Source: Telmatactis stephensoni (taxonomy: Eukaryota; Cnidaria; Anthozoa; Actiniaria; Isophelliidae). Taken from it: DNA of 64,000 bases. The stretch covers positions 186,001 to 250,000 of the forward strand of contig JALIZF010001484.1 in the NCBI GenBank assembly GCA_029948255.1, read 5' to 3'. Below, piece by piece: positions 1-11,003 of the stretch (positions are counted from its first letter, which is position 1; each line of letters starts with the position of its first letter). A model generated the notes under the pieces. It was given only the letters and a program-made list of their open reading frames with translations. It was not told where the DNA came from and ran no database searches. A program made the position numbers and the translations under genes.

Positions 1-2056
1 GAGGCATTGCCGTGTCGACTCCAAAGCAAATTATATTCCTTATTTCCTTGAATAATTACTACCGAATTCACTGAACTGTTCGCAGTCTAAAAATAACGAT
101 CGTCTTTGTTATTCACACTATACGCACGTGACCTGTTCGGGCCCCCAAATGATCACATGATAATGTAGACATTGCTGCGTGCTTTATAATATCCACATGC
201 TTTCAGGAGGCGCAATAACCTTCTTTCAAGTAAAAATACACTACGGAGATAATTTTGCAAAATGTGGCACTTTTTTTATATCACACTCTAATTTTCTTAA
301 TATCACGTAGAATCGTATAGCAAACTGCTAAATCACGCGCTGATTGGTCGAGAAGGATGGTGATATTTTGTGAAATCGAGGGGCTTTCTTTTACGTCCGC
401 ATATAAATGATTATCAATTTCTTTCTAGTCAAAATTTGGCTAATCCTTTCTATAGAAAAGTGTTTTACTTTTTCATTACACTTTTAGAATAAATTTAGAA
501 TATTTTCATCTCCAATCATATAACCTTTCGAAAAATATTAAAACAAATACAAACAAAAACTAAAAAGGAAAACGATCATAAACAGCTGCACCGTCGACAG
601 ACATGTTCAGCCCGGTTTTCAACTTACTTTCAAAAATGTTCTTGACCTAAAAGATTTGCTTACACATCCAAAGAAGAAAAGGTAAACATGAGTGAATACT
701 TCAGTCTTTCTAGAGTACTGTATAAGCCTATTTATTATATTTCTGATGAGCAGGAGATGCAAAATCACCACTTCTCAAGCTGGGCAAAACCAGTACCTGA
801 ACAACATGCCAAAAATCAGTTCAAAGACAAGACAACAATTGATTTTTAGAAAATCTTAACAAAATTAATTGTTCAAAACAGTATTTTCCTTAAGGAAAGC
901 TCAGTTTTGAGTTAAAACCTAGCAAAGTCCTAGCGACTTCAACTCAGGCAACTTTCCGTGGCTCTTCATCAAACCTGTGGCCTAAAAACTCTGACAAAGT
1001 GCTCAAACTAGTTTTTCAAAACATCAAAAGATAAAAAGCTTGATATGAGAGCTATTAAAATTAGATAAATGCTTACCGTTTTTCTGTTCAACGGTGTCAC
1101 TGACTTCCAGAGTCAGTCATCCAAACGAAATTTTCCTGGTTCTAGCTAGAACGTCTTGTATTGTTTTGCCGCTCATGCATGAGACAACTCAGACAACCGT
1201 TCCTCAGCCTCCAGGATAATGCCCATCGGTGATTCTTCATTTCAATTGCAGTAAAAGAAAGTTTGTTTCGATGTAATTTGATCAGAAATTTGCTCGTCAT
1301 GATGAGGCCCGATTTGCAATGGTGGTTTTCATTAATGCTTACAGCTTCAACCTGATTCGTCAGTTAGTTTTGTTTGTGTTTGCAAAATTGTCGAAAAACT
1401 AGTATAATTTAACTTTTTTCTTGTCTGCTATATGATTCAAGGAAAATTCATTGGCTTGACTCGTGAATTCCACGTTGAATTCACTCGAAGAGGCGATATC
1501 CTTATACATAGTTTGCAAAGTGAACTTGGAATCTTGGAGGTGTGAAAACGGGTCCAAAGCGATTCAACAAAAGCTTCACTAAACGACTAAACCCTGGTTT
1601 ACTTGATTGATTGGATCGCTAAGGTCGCCGAAAAAAACGTGTTTACAGATGTGTAGGATATGGCTCACTATACTAGAATGCTAGAATCGCTTCTATCCTT
1701 TGAATTGAACATGTTTTCGAGTACGGCATCAAATCACTAAGTGAACCATGATTGAAGCTACCACGTTACAAATACTGATCACGTTGTTTTATTCTTTGCT
1801 TGATTTAGCCATAACTGTTCGCATTGTCATACTGTAATTGAAATTGAAAAGATGGATCCGAAAAGATATCACCCTTTTGTTCGGAGAACTTTGTGGAACT
1901 ATTGAACAACCTAGCTCTAGCTTTCAACGTACTGTAGACAGGCTAGTACCAGAGGATGGGCGAAAACATGTGTTAACACGTGCACTGATGACTTTCATTG
2001 GTCTTTGGATGCATGTGATTGTTTACTGTGTAGTGATTGGCTAAAACTAGTGACAT
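1..2056. other. Non-coding stretch, no recognised gene
   Basis: This AT-rich stretch has no open frame that looks like protein over a useful length. A short frame starts at the ATG at 1855 and stops after 17 codons. It could be a remnant of a first exon of the transposase-like gene downstream, but nothing proves it. I see no tRNA, rRNA or clear repeat array here. Confidence 0.4.
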
Positions 2057-2886
2057 TTGAGTGGCACTGAGTCAGCATCATCTTACAGCAAGTTACGTTA
2101 TAAAGTGCAACTGGAATGTTGTTGTATTTTCACGGAAAATCGTAAGATGGCTGATTCGAGTGATCCTACTGATAGTAGTAGTGGAGACTCGAATTTTAGT
2201 TCCAGCAGCGATACGATTCCTCGGATACTCACTCTTGAAAGAAAAGGAAAACTAGATTACCAAAAAGAAAACCAAAGTTCTACAGAAGACCTTCCTCTTA
2301 GTACTTCGACAGTCATAGCAGCGGCAGCAATTAACAGCGATCAAAATCAGCTCTGTCGGCCTCTTATCCCGAAGAGAGACCTTCTTTTAAATGAGAATGA
2401 TGATTCGCTTGAACAAAATGGGAATGAGGATTCACTTGATGGACAGTCTTTAAATAAGGACGATGATTCACTTGGGCGGTCTTTGAATGAGATTGATAAT
2501 TCACTTGGACAGTCTTTGAATGAGATCGATGATTCCATGAGACAGTGTTCAAGCGGCAGCGATGAGAACTTAACAAACAACAAAACTGACTTGGATGTTG
2601 AATGTGAGATGTCAGAAGATATTTGAGAGATGTCAGAAGACTTTGAAATCGTTGATTCACCAGAGGATTCCAGTGAATCATCTGACGAAGGTGAAGGCAG
2701 TGATGACAAAGACTTGTTTAAGAAAAATCTGTATGACAGATCAAACTTGTCTTAAGGTTCAAGCAGCATTTTGATTTTGCAGTTTGCTCAGAAGTACAAG
2801 CTGCCTTGCAAGGGAATAAATGACCTGTTGTCTTTAATTAGACTGCATTGCCCAGAGGAAATAGGGAATAACTTACCCGTGAGTTA
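2057..2886 (+). pseudogene. N-terminal exon of a tnp2/DUF4218-type transposase-like gene, broken
   Basis: The exon encodes an acidic Ser/Asp-rich leader with a short repeated phrase (DDSL...LNE, about four times, 2400-2540). After an in-frame TGA at 2624-2626 it continues into a segment with the spacing NLYDRSNLS...ILQFAQKYKL...LLSLIRLHCP. That pattern is typical of the N-terminal region of tnp2-type transposase-derived proteins of invertebrates (from memory). A second in-frame stop (TAA) falls inside this segment. The exon ends at a good splice donor, CCC|GTGAGT, near 2880. Two stops argue for a pseudogene. The later exons at 3950-4390 fit the same family. The family assignment is by eye. 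Confidence 0.45.
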
Positions 2887-2892
2887 AAAAAA

Positions 2893-3012
2893 GCTAGTTA
2901 AATGCACAATGCCTGCACTATCAGAGGTCAACAAAGTTAGAGTATGCTCAGTATGCAACAAGAGATTGCAAAGGATAGGCAACAGATTTGAATGTAAAAT
3001 AAGCCAGCCATG
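2893..3012 (+). pseudogene. Possible zinc-ribbon exon of the same transposase-like gene
   Basis: One frame reads VCSVCNKRLQRIGNRFEC, a Cys-x2-Cys start with a following Cys. It lies just downstream of the preceding donor and in the order expected for a tnp2-like protein, where a Cys cluster follows the N-terminal segment. There is no convincing splice acceptor and the frame stops at once. I include it only because of its position. Confidence 0.25.
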
Positions 3013-3280
3013 ACCAGTAGCACAAGGGAACATGGTCTCTGTAATTTTTGCTATTTTATTGGGCTCTTGTCTTTTTCAACGTGCTAGTCTTCATCCTGGG
3101 CCACATCGATCATCTTTTACTTCAGATTTGGGATATTATTGGCATTGTTTACAGTATCCTTACAAGGTTTCAACAGGGAGTTTTCTTTGCTGGCGTATTA
3201 TTCTGCTACGCAAGAATAGTTACTCTCGAGGGTCAAGTATTACTCAAATACTGACGCTAGTTATAATGTATTTCGAATAA

Positions 3281-3949
3281 TTATCTCTGGCACGTTACAT
3301 TTTCTGCATCCTGGAGAAAAAACAAGGAATTTAATCATTTATTTGTAAAGTTTGGAAGCAAAAGCTAGCGTTTGAACGAAAATCACGAAAACCTGTGCAC
3401 CAATATCGTGCGCGAGGCCTTAAGATTGAAAAAAAACAATAGGGTTGTACTTATGACGTCATAGATACACAATGTAGATGCTAAAATACGTGATTACTTT
3501 TTATCTGTACCTTTGGAATTTGATGAAAATATATATATATATATATATATATGCTTGGTGACTATTGGTCACATATAGATACATTGAACCAAGTTTCAAG
3601 TCATTTTAAATTTTTATTGATTTTCATCCAAGTACCCCTTTAAAATCTAATCACTACAAACGCCAGCTAGTTTCTTAATAAATTATACTTCCATAGCCAA
3701 AATCGAAGAAAAGTATAAGGCAAAATTCGGAAGATTTTCATTCTCATAAGAGTGTCACCCGAAGTGATAACTTTGGAAATTAAAGTCACGGACTATTGGA
3801 CTTACACACTCGATGACATAGTGTTACTGGCTTTTATAAAAAGCCAGTAACCACAAAAATTAGTCAAAATCAAAGACAAATTCATATTTTGGTTGTAATC
3901 TGATAATGGCAGCACATTTAAAATCTTTGTAAAATTGGTTTTGGTTAAA
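3281..3949. other. Intronic or intergenic stretch with an (AT)n microsatellite
   Basis: No coding signal. A pure AT dinucleotide run of about 24 bp occupies 3529-3552. The expected central catalytic part of a tnp2 transposase should lie around here but is absent, which suggests an internal deletion of that gene. Confidence 0.5.
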
Positions 3950-3950
3950 A

Positions 3951-4390
3951 TTGGTTTATACAGGCACTGGGAAATGGATTCTTAAAGCAAACATTGATCC
4001 AAAACAAAGTGATAAAGAATTCTATATTGGGCCTGAAGATCAGAGAAAAGAGAATGAAGAGCTTAAGTCCATATCAGTGCCACATGATATGGATAGGAAA
4101 CCAAGACCTCTTTGGTTTTTCAAAAAATGGAAAGGTTTGAATAATTGTTTTTACCAGTTTGGATTTTAATTCCCACAGCTTTTGAAAAAGTGCCTTTTTT
4201 TTCAGCAACTGAAGTCCAGTACTTTCTGTTGTATTTTGGGCTTCCCTTGTTGAAGGGTGTTCTAAAAGAAGAATACTTCCACCATCTTGCACTAATTACA
4301 AACAGCATTACACAGATCCATCATATCATTCCCCGTGTTAAGCCAAACATGCATGGACAGCCTCAAGACTTACAATTTAGGAAAGTTTGA
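3951..4390 (+). pseudogene. C-terminal DUF4218-like region of a tnp2-type transposase
   Basis: Two adjoining frames fit the junction into DUF4218. The first (to about 4135) ends SVPHDMDRKPRPLWFFKKWK, matching the pattern 'P...RKPR.L...KKWKA'. The second (about 4200-4390) reads ATEVQYFLLYFGLPLLKGVL followed by EEYFHHLALI, matching 'ASE...FLLYYGLPVLKGILP..Y..H..LL'. A short intron or indel separates them. The rest of DUF4218 is missing before the next gene starts at about 4467. tnp2 transposases belong to the EnSpm/CACTA superfamily, so this is probably a relic of such an element or a domesticated copy of one. Confidence 0.45.
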
Positions 4391-4466
4391 GACAATTACA
4401 CCTGCTAATTGTTTAAAGGTATGTAATCATCTACAAATCTTGCATAAAACATGAAATTTAATATTT

Positions 4467-5372
4467 TTGACAACATTTGGATGTCGAAAGAAGTACGCTT
4501 TCAAGAACAAAGAAACAGCTACTGCTGGTAACAGAAAAAAGAGAAAAGCAAAGACGGAGGAGCCAAAGGGAGGACCTAGAAAAGCCCCTTCCAGGAAAAA
4601 GAAAAGATGTCCACTCTCTGAATGTGGTAACTTCGTTACTGACCGACTTCCACAGCATCTACGAGTAAAACACAAACTTACCTCTAATGACTCTGCATTC
4701 AAGAATGCAATGGCTGAGGCTGTTGTGGTCGATCAGAATAAAACTCATGTGTTTATTAAGTTGAATAAACAAATCGAGCAAAGAAAGAAGTTAATGCAAG
4801 AGGAAAATGATATCGATGACGAAAAAGATGTTATTGACAGCAATGTTGGTGATGAAGACGATAACCACGACAATAGCTTAGATGAGAATGATAATGATGA
4901 TTACAAGGATGAAGTAGATGACGATAAAGAAGAAGACGATGAAGATGAAGATAATTGTGGTTTCGTAGATGAATACAATGACCAAAATCAATCAGAATTA
5001 GATTTACCTTCGGACAATAGCAGTCAAGAAGATAAATCAGAGATATCCAATGTTATGAAAGATTTCCATAATTGGCTGCTTTCGCCGGATGGAGGAATGA
5101 AAGACCCCAAAACAGCCAATCAACATGTTGCACAGGCCAAGAAGTTTCTAAAAATTGTAGACCTAGAGGAAAACAGGCTGGACTCTTTCTTTAACATAAA
5201 GATGGTGAGAGATACTTTTCTAGATTATGCTTCCAAAAAGTACCATGCTGCTACAATCGAATCGTATTTGATGAGCTTGCAACACTTCTGTTCTTTTGTA
5301 ATATCTGAAGAGCCTGAGCAGATCGACATTCAGAAAGAAACAGATGGTCTTCTTCATACAGCCATAAAGTAA
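4467..5372 (+). pseudogene. 5' part of a zinc-finger tyrosine-recombinase (Crypton-like) gene
   Basis: The frame is open for 301 codons. In order it holds a basic N-terminus, a C2H2-like finger (CPLSECGNFVTDRLPQHLRV then KH, near residue 50), an Asp/Glu-rich stretch (about residues 110-190), and an alpha-helical segment (about 195-295) resembling the SAM-like core-binding domain of tyrosine recombinases. It stops at 5370-5372. The catalytic domain continues in another frame at 5429, so there is a frameshift near 5370. The true start is uncertain: no in-frame ATG lies at the beginning, and an upstream exon may be missing. The family is a tyrosine-recombinase/zinc-finger gene expanded in cnidarians. 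Confidence 0.55.
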
Positions 5373-5428
5373 CGAGAAGATGGGAAAAAATGACGACATC
5401 AGTGCTTTGATAACTCCAGAAAAAATCA

Positions 5429-5896
5429 ATGCATTTGAAAGAAGCAATGGCTTTCACTCAAGCAAGATATGTTCTTGTTAGAGATTATATAATCGCACAA
5501 GTTATGATTGACAATGCTCATCGAGCTGGTGTTGTGGTTCACATGACATTGGATGAATTTAACCGCGCAACATATGAAAATGGCCAATATGCAGTTAAGG
5601 TCCTCAGCCACAAAACTCTGGAAACTGAAGGACCGGCAGTTGTGGTATTTACGCCCTTTCTGTATAGCTACATATCCATTTTTACGTCGAAATTGCGCCC
5701 ATGTCTCCCACGTGCTTCATTGGATCCAAAGAGTCCAGTGCTTCTGTCATGGTCAGGTAAAAAAATGGAATCAAGCCAGATGTCTAAAATTCAACGTTCC
5801 ATATTCAAAAATGTTGGAGTTGATGGAAAAGTACATCATACCCTGTATTGCAAAAGCACGGTCACAAAGATCCACAAAGAAATGACTGGTGATCTA
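5429..5896 (+). pseudogene. Tyrosine-recombinase catalytic domain, first half (His-x-x-Arg altered)
   Basis: The frame carries the first catalytic Arg in IDNAHRAGV. Further on it has the box-II-like segment VHHTLYCKS, where the family has H-x-x-R and this copy shows Cys in place of Arg. That loss alone should prevent recombination. The first motif is preceded by a frameshift near 5420-5430. The coding sequence is cut at 5896 by a TA-flanked MITE and resumes in the same codon register at 8174. By family knowledge the product would be a Crypton-like integrase-type recombinase; as it stands it is a pseudogene. Confidence 0.6.
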
Positions 5897-6161
5897 CAAT
5901 CCTTGCCAAAATTAGTTGGCACGATGTGCATTCAACGGATATTTCTACAATTGTACACTTTGTGACCGTGCCATTGGACCCCCCTCCCCCCTGTACAATG
6001 TTGCTGCTAGATAAAAGGTATTTCGAACTGATTGCCGAGTCGTAGGTGTCGGAATTTTCACAGCAACATTGTAAAGGGGGCACGGGGGGAGCCAATCTCA
6101 TCACCATCTACTTTTCGCGCGCATCACGACAATATCGTGCCAACAATACTGGCAATGATTG
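5897..6161. mobile_element. 265-bp TA-flanked MITE, copy 1
   Basis: The copy runs from CAATCCTTGCC to GGCAATGATTG. The ends are imperfect inverted repeats over about 30 bp (both contain GTTGGCACGAT). It is flanked by TA on both sides (5895-5896 and 6162-6163), as for Tc1/mariner-related elements. It has a C-rich interior and no coding potential. Near-identical copies lie at 7906-8171 and 58999-59262. Confidence 0.8.
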
Positions 6162-6163
6162 TA

Positions 6164-7905
6164 GAAACACAAAATTGGCCGTAAAACTCTATAGCAGACT
6201 CGATCATTTTCCATATTTTCTAAGAAGCAAGGTACGATTGGTGTGGCCGGTGTTTCACTCAAACGATTTAATTATACTTTGTAGAAAATGTATACTTCCC
6301 TGTCAAAACCAACCATGAGATAGCGGCAAGTTTGCCTAAAATAGGAAGAAAGGCCTTTTTGGGAATTTAAATACGTGTATTTTATTCAAGTTAAGAATAA
6401 AAAGAGCACTATTATCACTTATTTACAAGCAGATGGAAGAGGAACCTCTTACTTAATCGACCTTAATCCTGTAGTCACTCAATTAACACTTTGGCAGAGC
6501 AACAAGTAATATGATCTGTACAGCAGTGAGCCTAATACAAAGCAACGATGCTCCACGGTTCTCCGTGCTTTTTGCTCTCATAAATCAAAAACTTGAGTGA
6601 TCAAAGAGAAATAAGCAAAGAAAATAGCAATAGAAATATCACTCCTTATCTCTCGTGACAAAAAATTCCACATCAAAACACGTTAAGACCTTTTTACAAC
6701 GGTGTTCCGTGTCTTATGTATAAGAGAATAGGAATACTATCGAATATTTCTTATATTGCGATGGAGCACCGTTGAAAAATATAGACATAATAATTATCAA
6801 AGCAAAGTCTGGGTGTCATTACATTACAAATTAGTGCTACTTTAACATAGTATAGAAACATTTTCAAAACAGGCTAATATTATTGAATTATTAGATATAT
6901 TAAAGGAGCTTTGAGGGGAGCACCGTTGGGCTTCCTGTGGAAAATCGTTAAACACACTCCTAAAAACATTTGTCAAGAAAATTCTCTAGTATAAATTCAT
7001 TTTTATTTCCCATAAGGGAAATAAACATCTCGGCCGCTAAACGCTAGTGTGGCAAGTTTTGTGATGTGACATTGCCCGGTCAATATACAGGCCAAGGTAA
7101 AGGCACAAGCAAAGTACTCGTAACACAGGGTACCCAATGACATGTTGTTGGGACACATTACAAAATCAGTATGTTAACCATAACCAAGTGCAGGTAGGGA
7201 AATGCCACAGATTTGAATCGGTTATGTTCCTGTCTACAGTAAGCATTAGCTAAATTGCTTCAGCTACGTCAGTCACCGATCCTACCATGCTGTTTTAGTA
7301 ACGAGCCCTAAAGTCCTAACTATACAACAAAAATACCATGTTTTTGCTGAGAATCGACACCCAGGCTAGTATGCCATGGTGATTTAAGCCGCTCATGGCA
7401 AATAATATAGTGAATCCTTAGACTTCCTAGAACTTTAATATAGTCTTACAGATTTTTTTGCATCAGCGGTTTTCTAATTCTCGGGGCTTTAAGAGTCAGG
7501 GCGAATTTATTCTTTGGTTAACATTGTAAATACGTATTTATGTCACGTGGATTGCATGCTATCTTACTACTATGCAAACGCAATACCAACAAATCTAATC
7601 ATCGACCACTAATGACAAAGGTCAAACGAATCTACTTGAAATGGCTTGTTTCACTTCCGATCTCGTAAAACATGTTTTTGGTGTCATTCTTTTAGACTTA
7701 TAGGTATGCACCATTGCTTTTACTGAAAAACAGGATTTCATCACTTTCAACAGCTACCAATTTTCTCATATTTTTTAAGAACTAAGAGAAACCTCTGAAC
7801 TTATTCGCTATCAATGAAAACGTCCACTAGCATACATTATTAACGGTAATAAATTAGTTCTCTGGTATTCGGTTTATAGTACATAGACCATAAAATGTTC
7901 TTTAC
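6164..7905. other. 1.74-kb non-coding segment bracketed by two MITE copies
   Basis: AT-rich sequence with no protein-like frame. It contains scattered short related motifs around ACAACGGTG/CACCGTTG (for example near 6547, 6700, 6770 and 6920), giving weak internal inverted repeats. It lies between two directly repeated MITE copies and is absent from the ancestral recombinase gene, whose frame resumes only at 8174. Confidence 0.6.
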
Positions 7906-8171
7906 ACAATCCTTGCCAAAATTAGTTGGCACGATGTGCATTCAACGGATATTTCTACAATTGTACACTTTGTGACCGTGCCATTGGACCCCCCTCCCCC
8001 CTGTACAATGTTGCTGCTAGATAAAAGGTATTTCGAACTGATTGCCGAGTCGTAGGTGTCGGAATTTTCACAGCAACATTGTAAAGGGGGCACGGGGGGA
8101 GCCAATCTCATCACCATCTACTTTTCGCGCGCATCACGACAATATCGTGCCAACAATACTGGCAATGATTG
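7906..8171. mobile_element. 266-bp MITE, copy 2, same orientation as copy 1
   Basis: Nearly identical to the copy at 5897-6161; the one difference I noted is an A added to the run after CCTTGCC. The right end is followed by TA (8172-8173), after which the recombinase frame resumes. The left end is preceded by CA, not TA. The outer TA pair of the two copies therefore reconstitutes one target site. Confidence 0.8.
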
Positions 8172-8173
8172 TA

Positions 8174-9015
8174 GCTCAACTGATGGCCCACAAGGAAACA
8201 ACAGCTGAGAAGTATTACAAAGTTCATGACAAAAAAGAAACATCAGTAAATGCATCAAAACATCTTCATAAGATAATGAAAAAGGGTGCCAAAAAGGAGG
8301 ATGTGGTCCTTGAAGATGATGATGATGATGATGATGATGAAGTTGGCAAGGCTGAAACAGGAACGTCGAGATCATCATGGAAACCAGAACTTCTAACAGA
8401 AATACGATCACTGTTTAAAGTGGAGATCAAGGAAAAGTCAATTACCTTAGAAAAGGTGGGTGCACGGTATGAATACTGATTTCTTGTTAAAGCACCAATT
8501 TTTATAAGGTGTTCATTATTTTCAGGTTAGAAGCAAAATAAAGGCAAGCCATACATTGTGGAATGAAGATCCCAAACGCGTGTATGACGTGAGGGTGAGA
8601 GCAGAGTGGCGGTTCAAGCCGCGTGCGTCTGCATCGTTAGCGGAATTACCACAAGTAAATGAAGAGATGTCAACCCAATTCAATAGGCTTTTTAAATCTA
8701 CATGTGACAATAGAACAGAAAGTGACGAAAGTGCTACCTCATCCAACGTTGTATTACCAACAGCTAGCAGCGCCAACGTAAGAGCACATTCAATCTTTAA
8801 TCCAAATGAGGTTGACCTCTTACTTAAACTATGCAAGGACATGACAATTTCAGCCCCTATTTCAAAGAAGGTTATAGAAGAACGACTTTCGACCAAAAAA
8901 AGAGGGGTTGAAATTATTGAAAAGGGTGCATATAGACCAAATAGTGAATCGTATCAAATATGAACGCAGACAAAAGCATAGTAAAAGTTCCCTTTTGAAG
9001 CTAAATAGATCTTAA
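8174..9015 (+). pseudogene. 3' part of the tyrosine-recombinase gene, two exons
   Basis: The frame resumes with QLMAHKETTAEKYYKVHD, the segment after the His-x-x-Arg box that carries the Tyr region of the recombinase. It runs through an Asp-rich tract coded by a GAT microsatellite (about 8318-8341). A short intron (donor AAAAG|GTGGGT at 8455, acceptor TTTCAG| at 8525) leads to an exon beginning VRSKIKASHTLWNEDPKRVY. Near 8931 a one-base shift moves the C-terminus into another frame, where it can be followed to a TAA at 9013-9015. The downstream domain is a conserved companion of these cnidarian recombinases with unknown function. Confidence 0.55.
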
Positions 9016-10640
9016 AGTTGATGTAGTCTATAAGTTTTCCTGAAAGTCATTCAGCCCCGATGCAGTTTTAATATCTCTAAACAAAGGTGTTAAGTAATAA
9101 TAGCCCGACAGTTTCTAAGGGGGGGGGAAGAGTTAAATTGTAGGTGACAAACTTGTACATGTAAGCTTCAAAATCGTACATGTGCAAAAGGTTAAACAAG
9201 CTATGTTTGCATACAGCAAGTAAGTAGTTAGGTTGAGTTTAAACTTCAATATCCAAAAACCATAACTTCTGTTGTTAAGTTTAAGCTGCGCGCTGAGAAG
9301 CCCTGCCGCTAAAGCTCTATATAACTTTACCTATGTTTTACATATTGCATTGGCTGTGGTCACATCAGAACACTGAGTTAACTCAGTCAAACGGGTGACC
9401 ATCAGAAGAGTTAGTTATAAAGCTAAGTGTTCTGACTAGCGTGGCCGCAGTCATATGTGTTGAGTTCAAAAGATAAGACTCTCAGTTTTGTATTGTTGGT
9501 TCCAATTAATCTTTAGTCTTAAACATAATGTATAGCGTTTCAAACACCTTAAGCTAAGTATAAGTTTAAAGCCAATAGATGGTAATTTTCCTTTTAAATT
9601 TTTTATAAATTCTGACAAGTTGGTGTAAGGCTTATGGCACCTCTTAGTGGTAATAAAGTTTGAAAATGAAATAAAGATATTGCTAAATGTTATCTAGATA
9701 CATTTGACTATTATATAAATAGTGTCCAGCAAAATGTGTGATACCCATTTCAAACTGACGAGAATATTATTCCCAAACTGCGGGCAATTGAGTCACAATA
9801 TTGACAACAAGAGAAAGTGACTATATAAAAATAACTTGTATCTCAATTGAACATAAAGGGTAACCTTTAACACATTATCACATAAAGAAGATATTATCCA
9901 AACTCTGCATGTGAAATTTCATTATGTTCCAGAAATTCCTTGCCCCATTCTCTCTGTGTTGAAATTCTTGTAAAATTGGAAAAAAGTGGCACTCGTGTAA
10001 CTTAAAGAAAAATTTCGACAATACATACAAAATCCTTTCTATCTTTGCAAATGAGTTGCTTTCAGTAATGAAACCCCCTTTGTGGATTTTTCTGTGCCCA
10101 CTTTATTAAATCGTTGTTAATCCCATTTTGGTATGGTCATGCGATGTACGTCTTACTATTTATCCATTGCATATATTTGATATTCTGCTTGTGTGGGTTT
10201 TATTTCAAGAACCATTGCAATGCTCGTTATATAGAAAAAATTGTTTGACGTTCTAGGTTATCAAAAAGTGAGATTCAAAATAGTAGTGATTTTTTTTGCT
10301 GAAAGTAAAGTGCTGTGATCTGAAGGAGATGGTGATACTGTCACTCTCCATCGTCGGGAACCCTGTCCTTATTATTTGAACAGGAATCCCAGTGAGAATA
10401 GAGCTACGATGAGCAAGCCCTTGTCTACGTAAAATTTTATCGAGTTTCCTCTAATTTTTAACCAAAGTAAAAAAGGTCGATAGAAGAAGATAGGTGAATA
10501 TATTTATAAAAATAGATGAAAATAATCCATAATCTATGATCATTAGTGATTTCTTTGTGATCAACTTGATCTAGTGTGAATCTAGTAAGAGCTTGTTTGA
10601 CTTTGCTATCTTTGCTAGAACTTTTGCTAAGGTGATCGCG
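9016..10640. other. Non-coding stretch with one small hairpin-like element
   Basis: No gene is seen. Sequence at about 9351-9453 has inverted ends (TGGCTGTGGTCACA against TGACTGCGGCCACG, both followed by CAGAACACT) and could be a MITE of about 100 bp. A poly-G run lies near 9120. The rest is ordinary AT-rich DNA. Confidence 0.4.
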
Positions 10641-10796
10641 AAACAACCCGTTTCGAAATGTATGCTTTATCGCCATCTTTTGGTGTGGGTCTATCGCGAT
10701 CGGCGTGTGCATTTGTGTGTAATGTGAGCATCTTAGTATATAGTTTCTTCGGCATCTTAGTCGTGTTCTTTCAGTTGAAGCTATCAAAACAACCTA

Positions 10797-11003
10797 GTGC
10801 AAACACGTTTCTTCTACGACAACGAAAGGTATTATGGTTTACTCGAACACGTGACATTTTATCTGACTGTGACCTCCCCTGCCGGGCTCGGTCGACCCCA
10901 CAAGGAACGCCTGGCTATCAAAGCTCGACACGACAGATACATAGAACAAACGGTAGAACTAAAGTCGGGCATGCCTACGGCTGCCCGACTAACAAGTCGA
11001 TGA
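10797..11003 (+). other. Coding-like fragment of unknown identity next to the LINE 3' end
   Basis: The plus-strand frame reads YYGLLEHVTFYLTVTSPAGL and on to a region rich in charged residues, with markedly higher GC than its surroundings. It looks like a piece of a real exon, but I do not recognise the family. It ends where the minus-strand LINE begins at about 11000. It may be host sequence the LINE landed in, or sequence joined by a later deletion, since LINEs normally lose 5' and not 3' sequence. Confidence 0.3.

Noticed and set aside
2347..2709. Minus-strand Ser-rich frames at 2347-2709
   Set aside because: They are antisense shadows of the acidic repeat-bearing exon on the plus strand.
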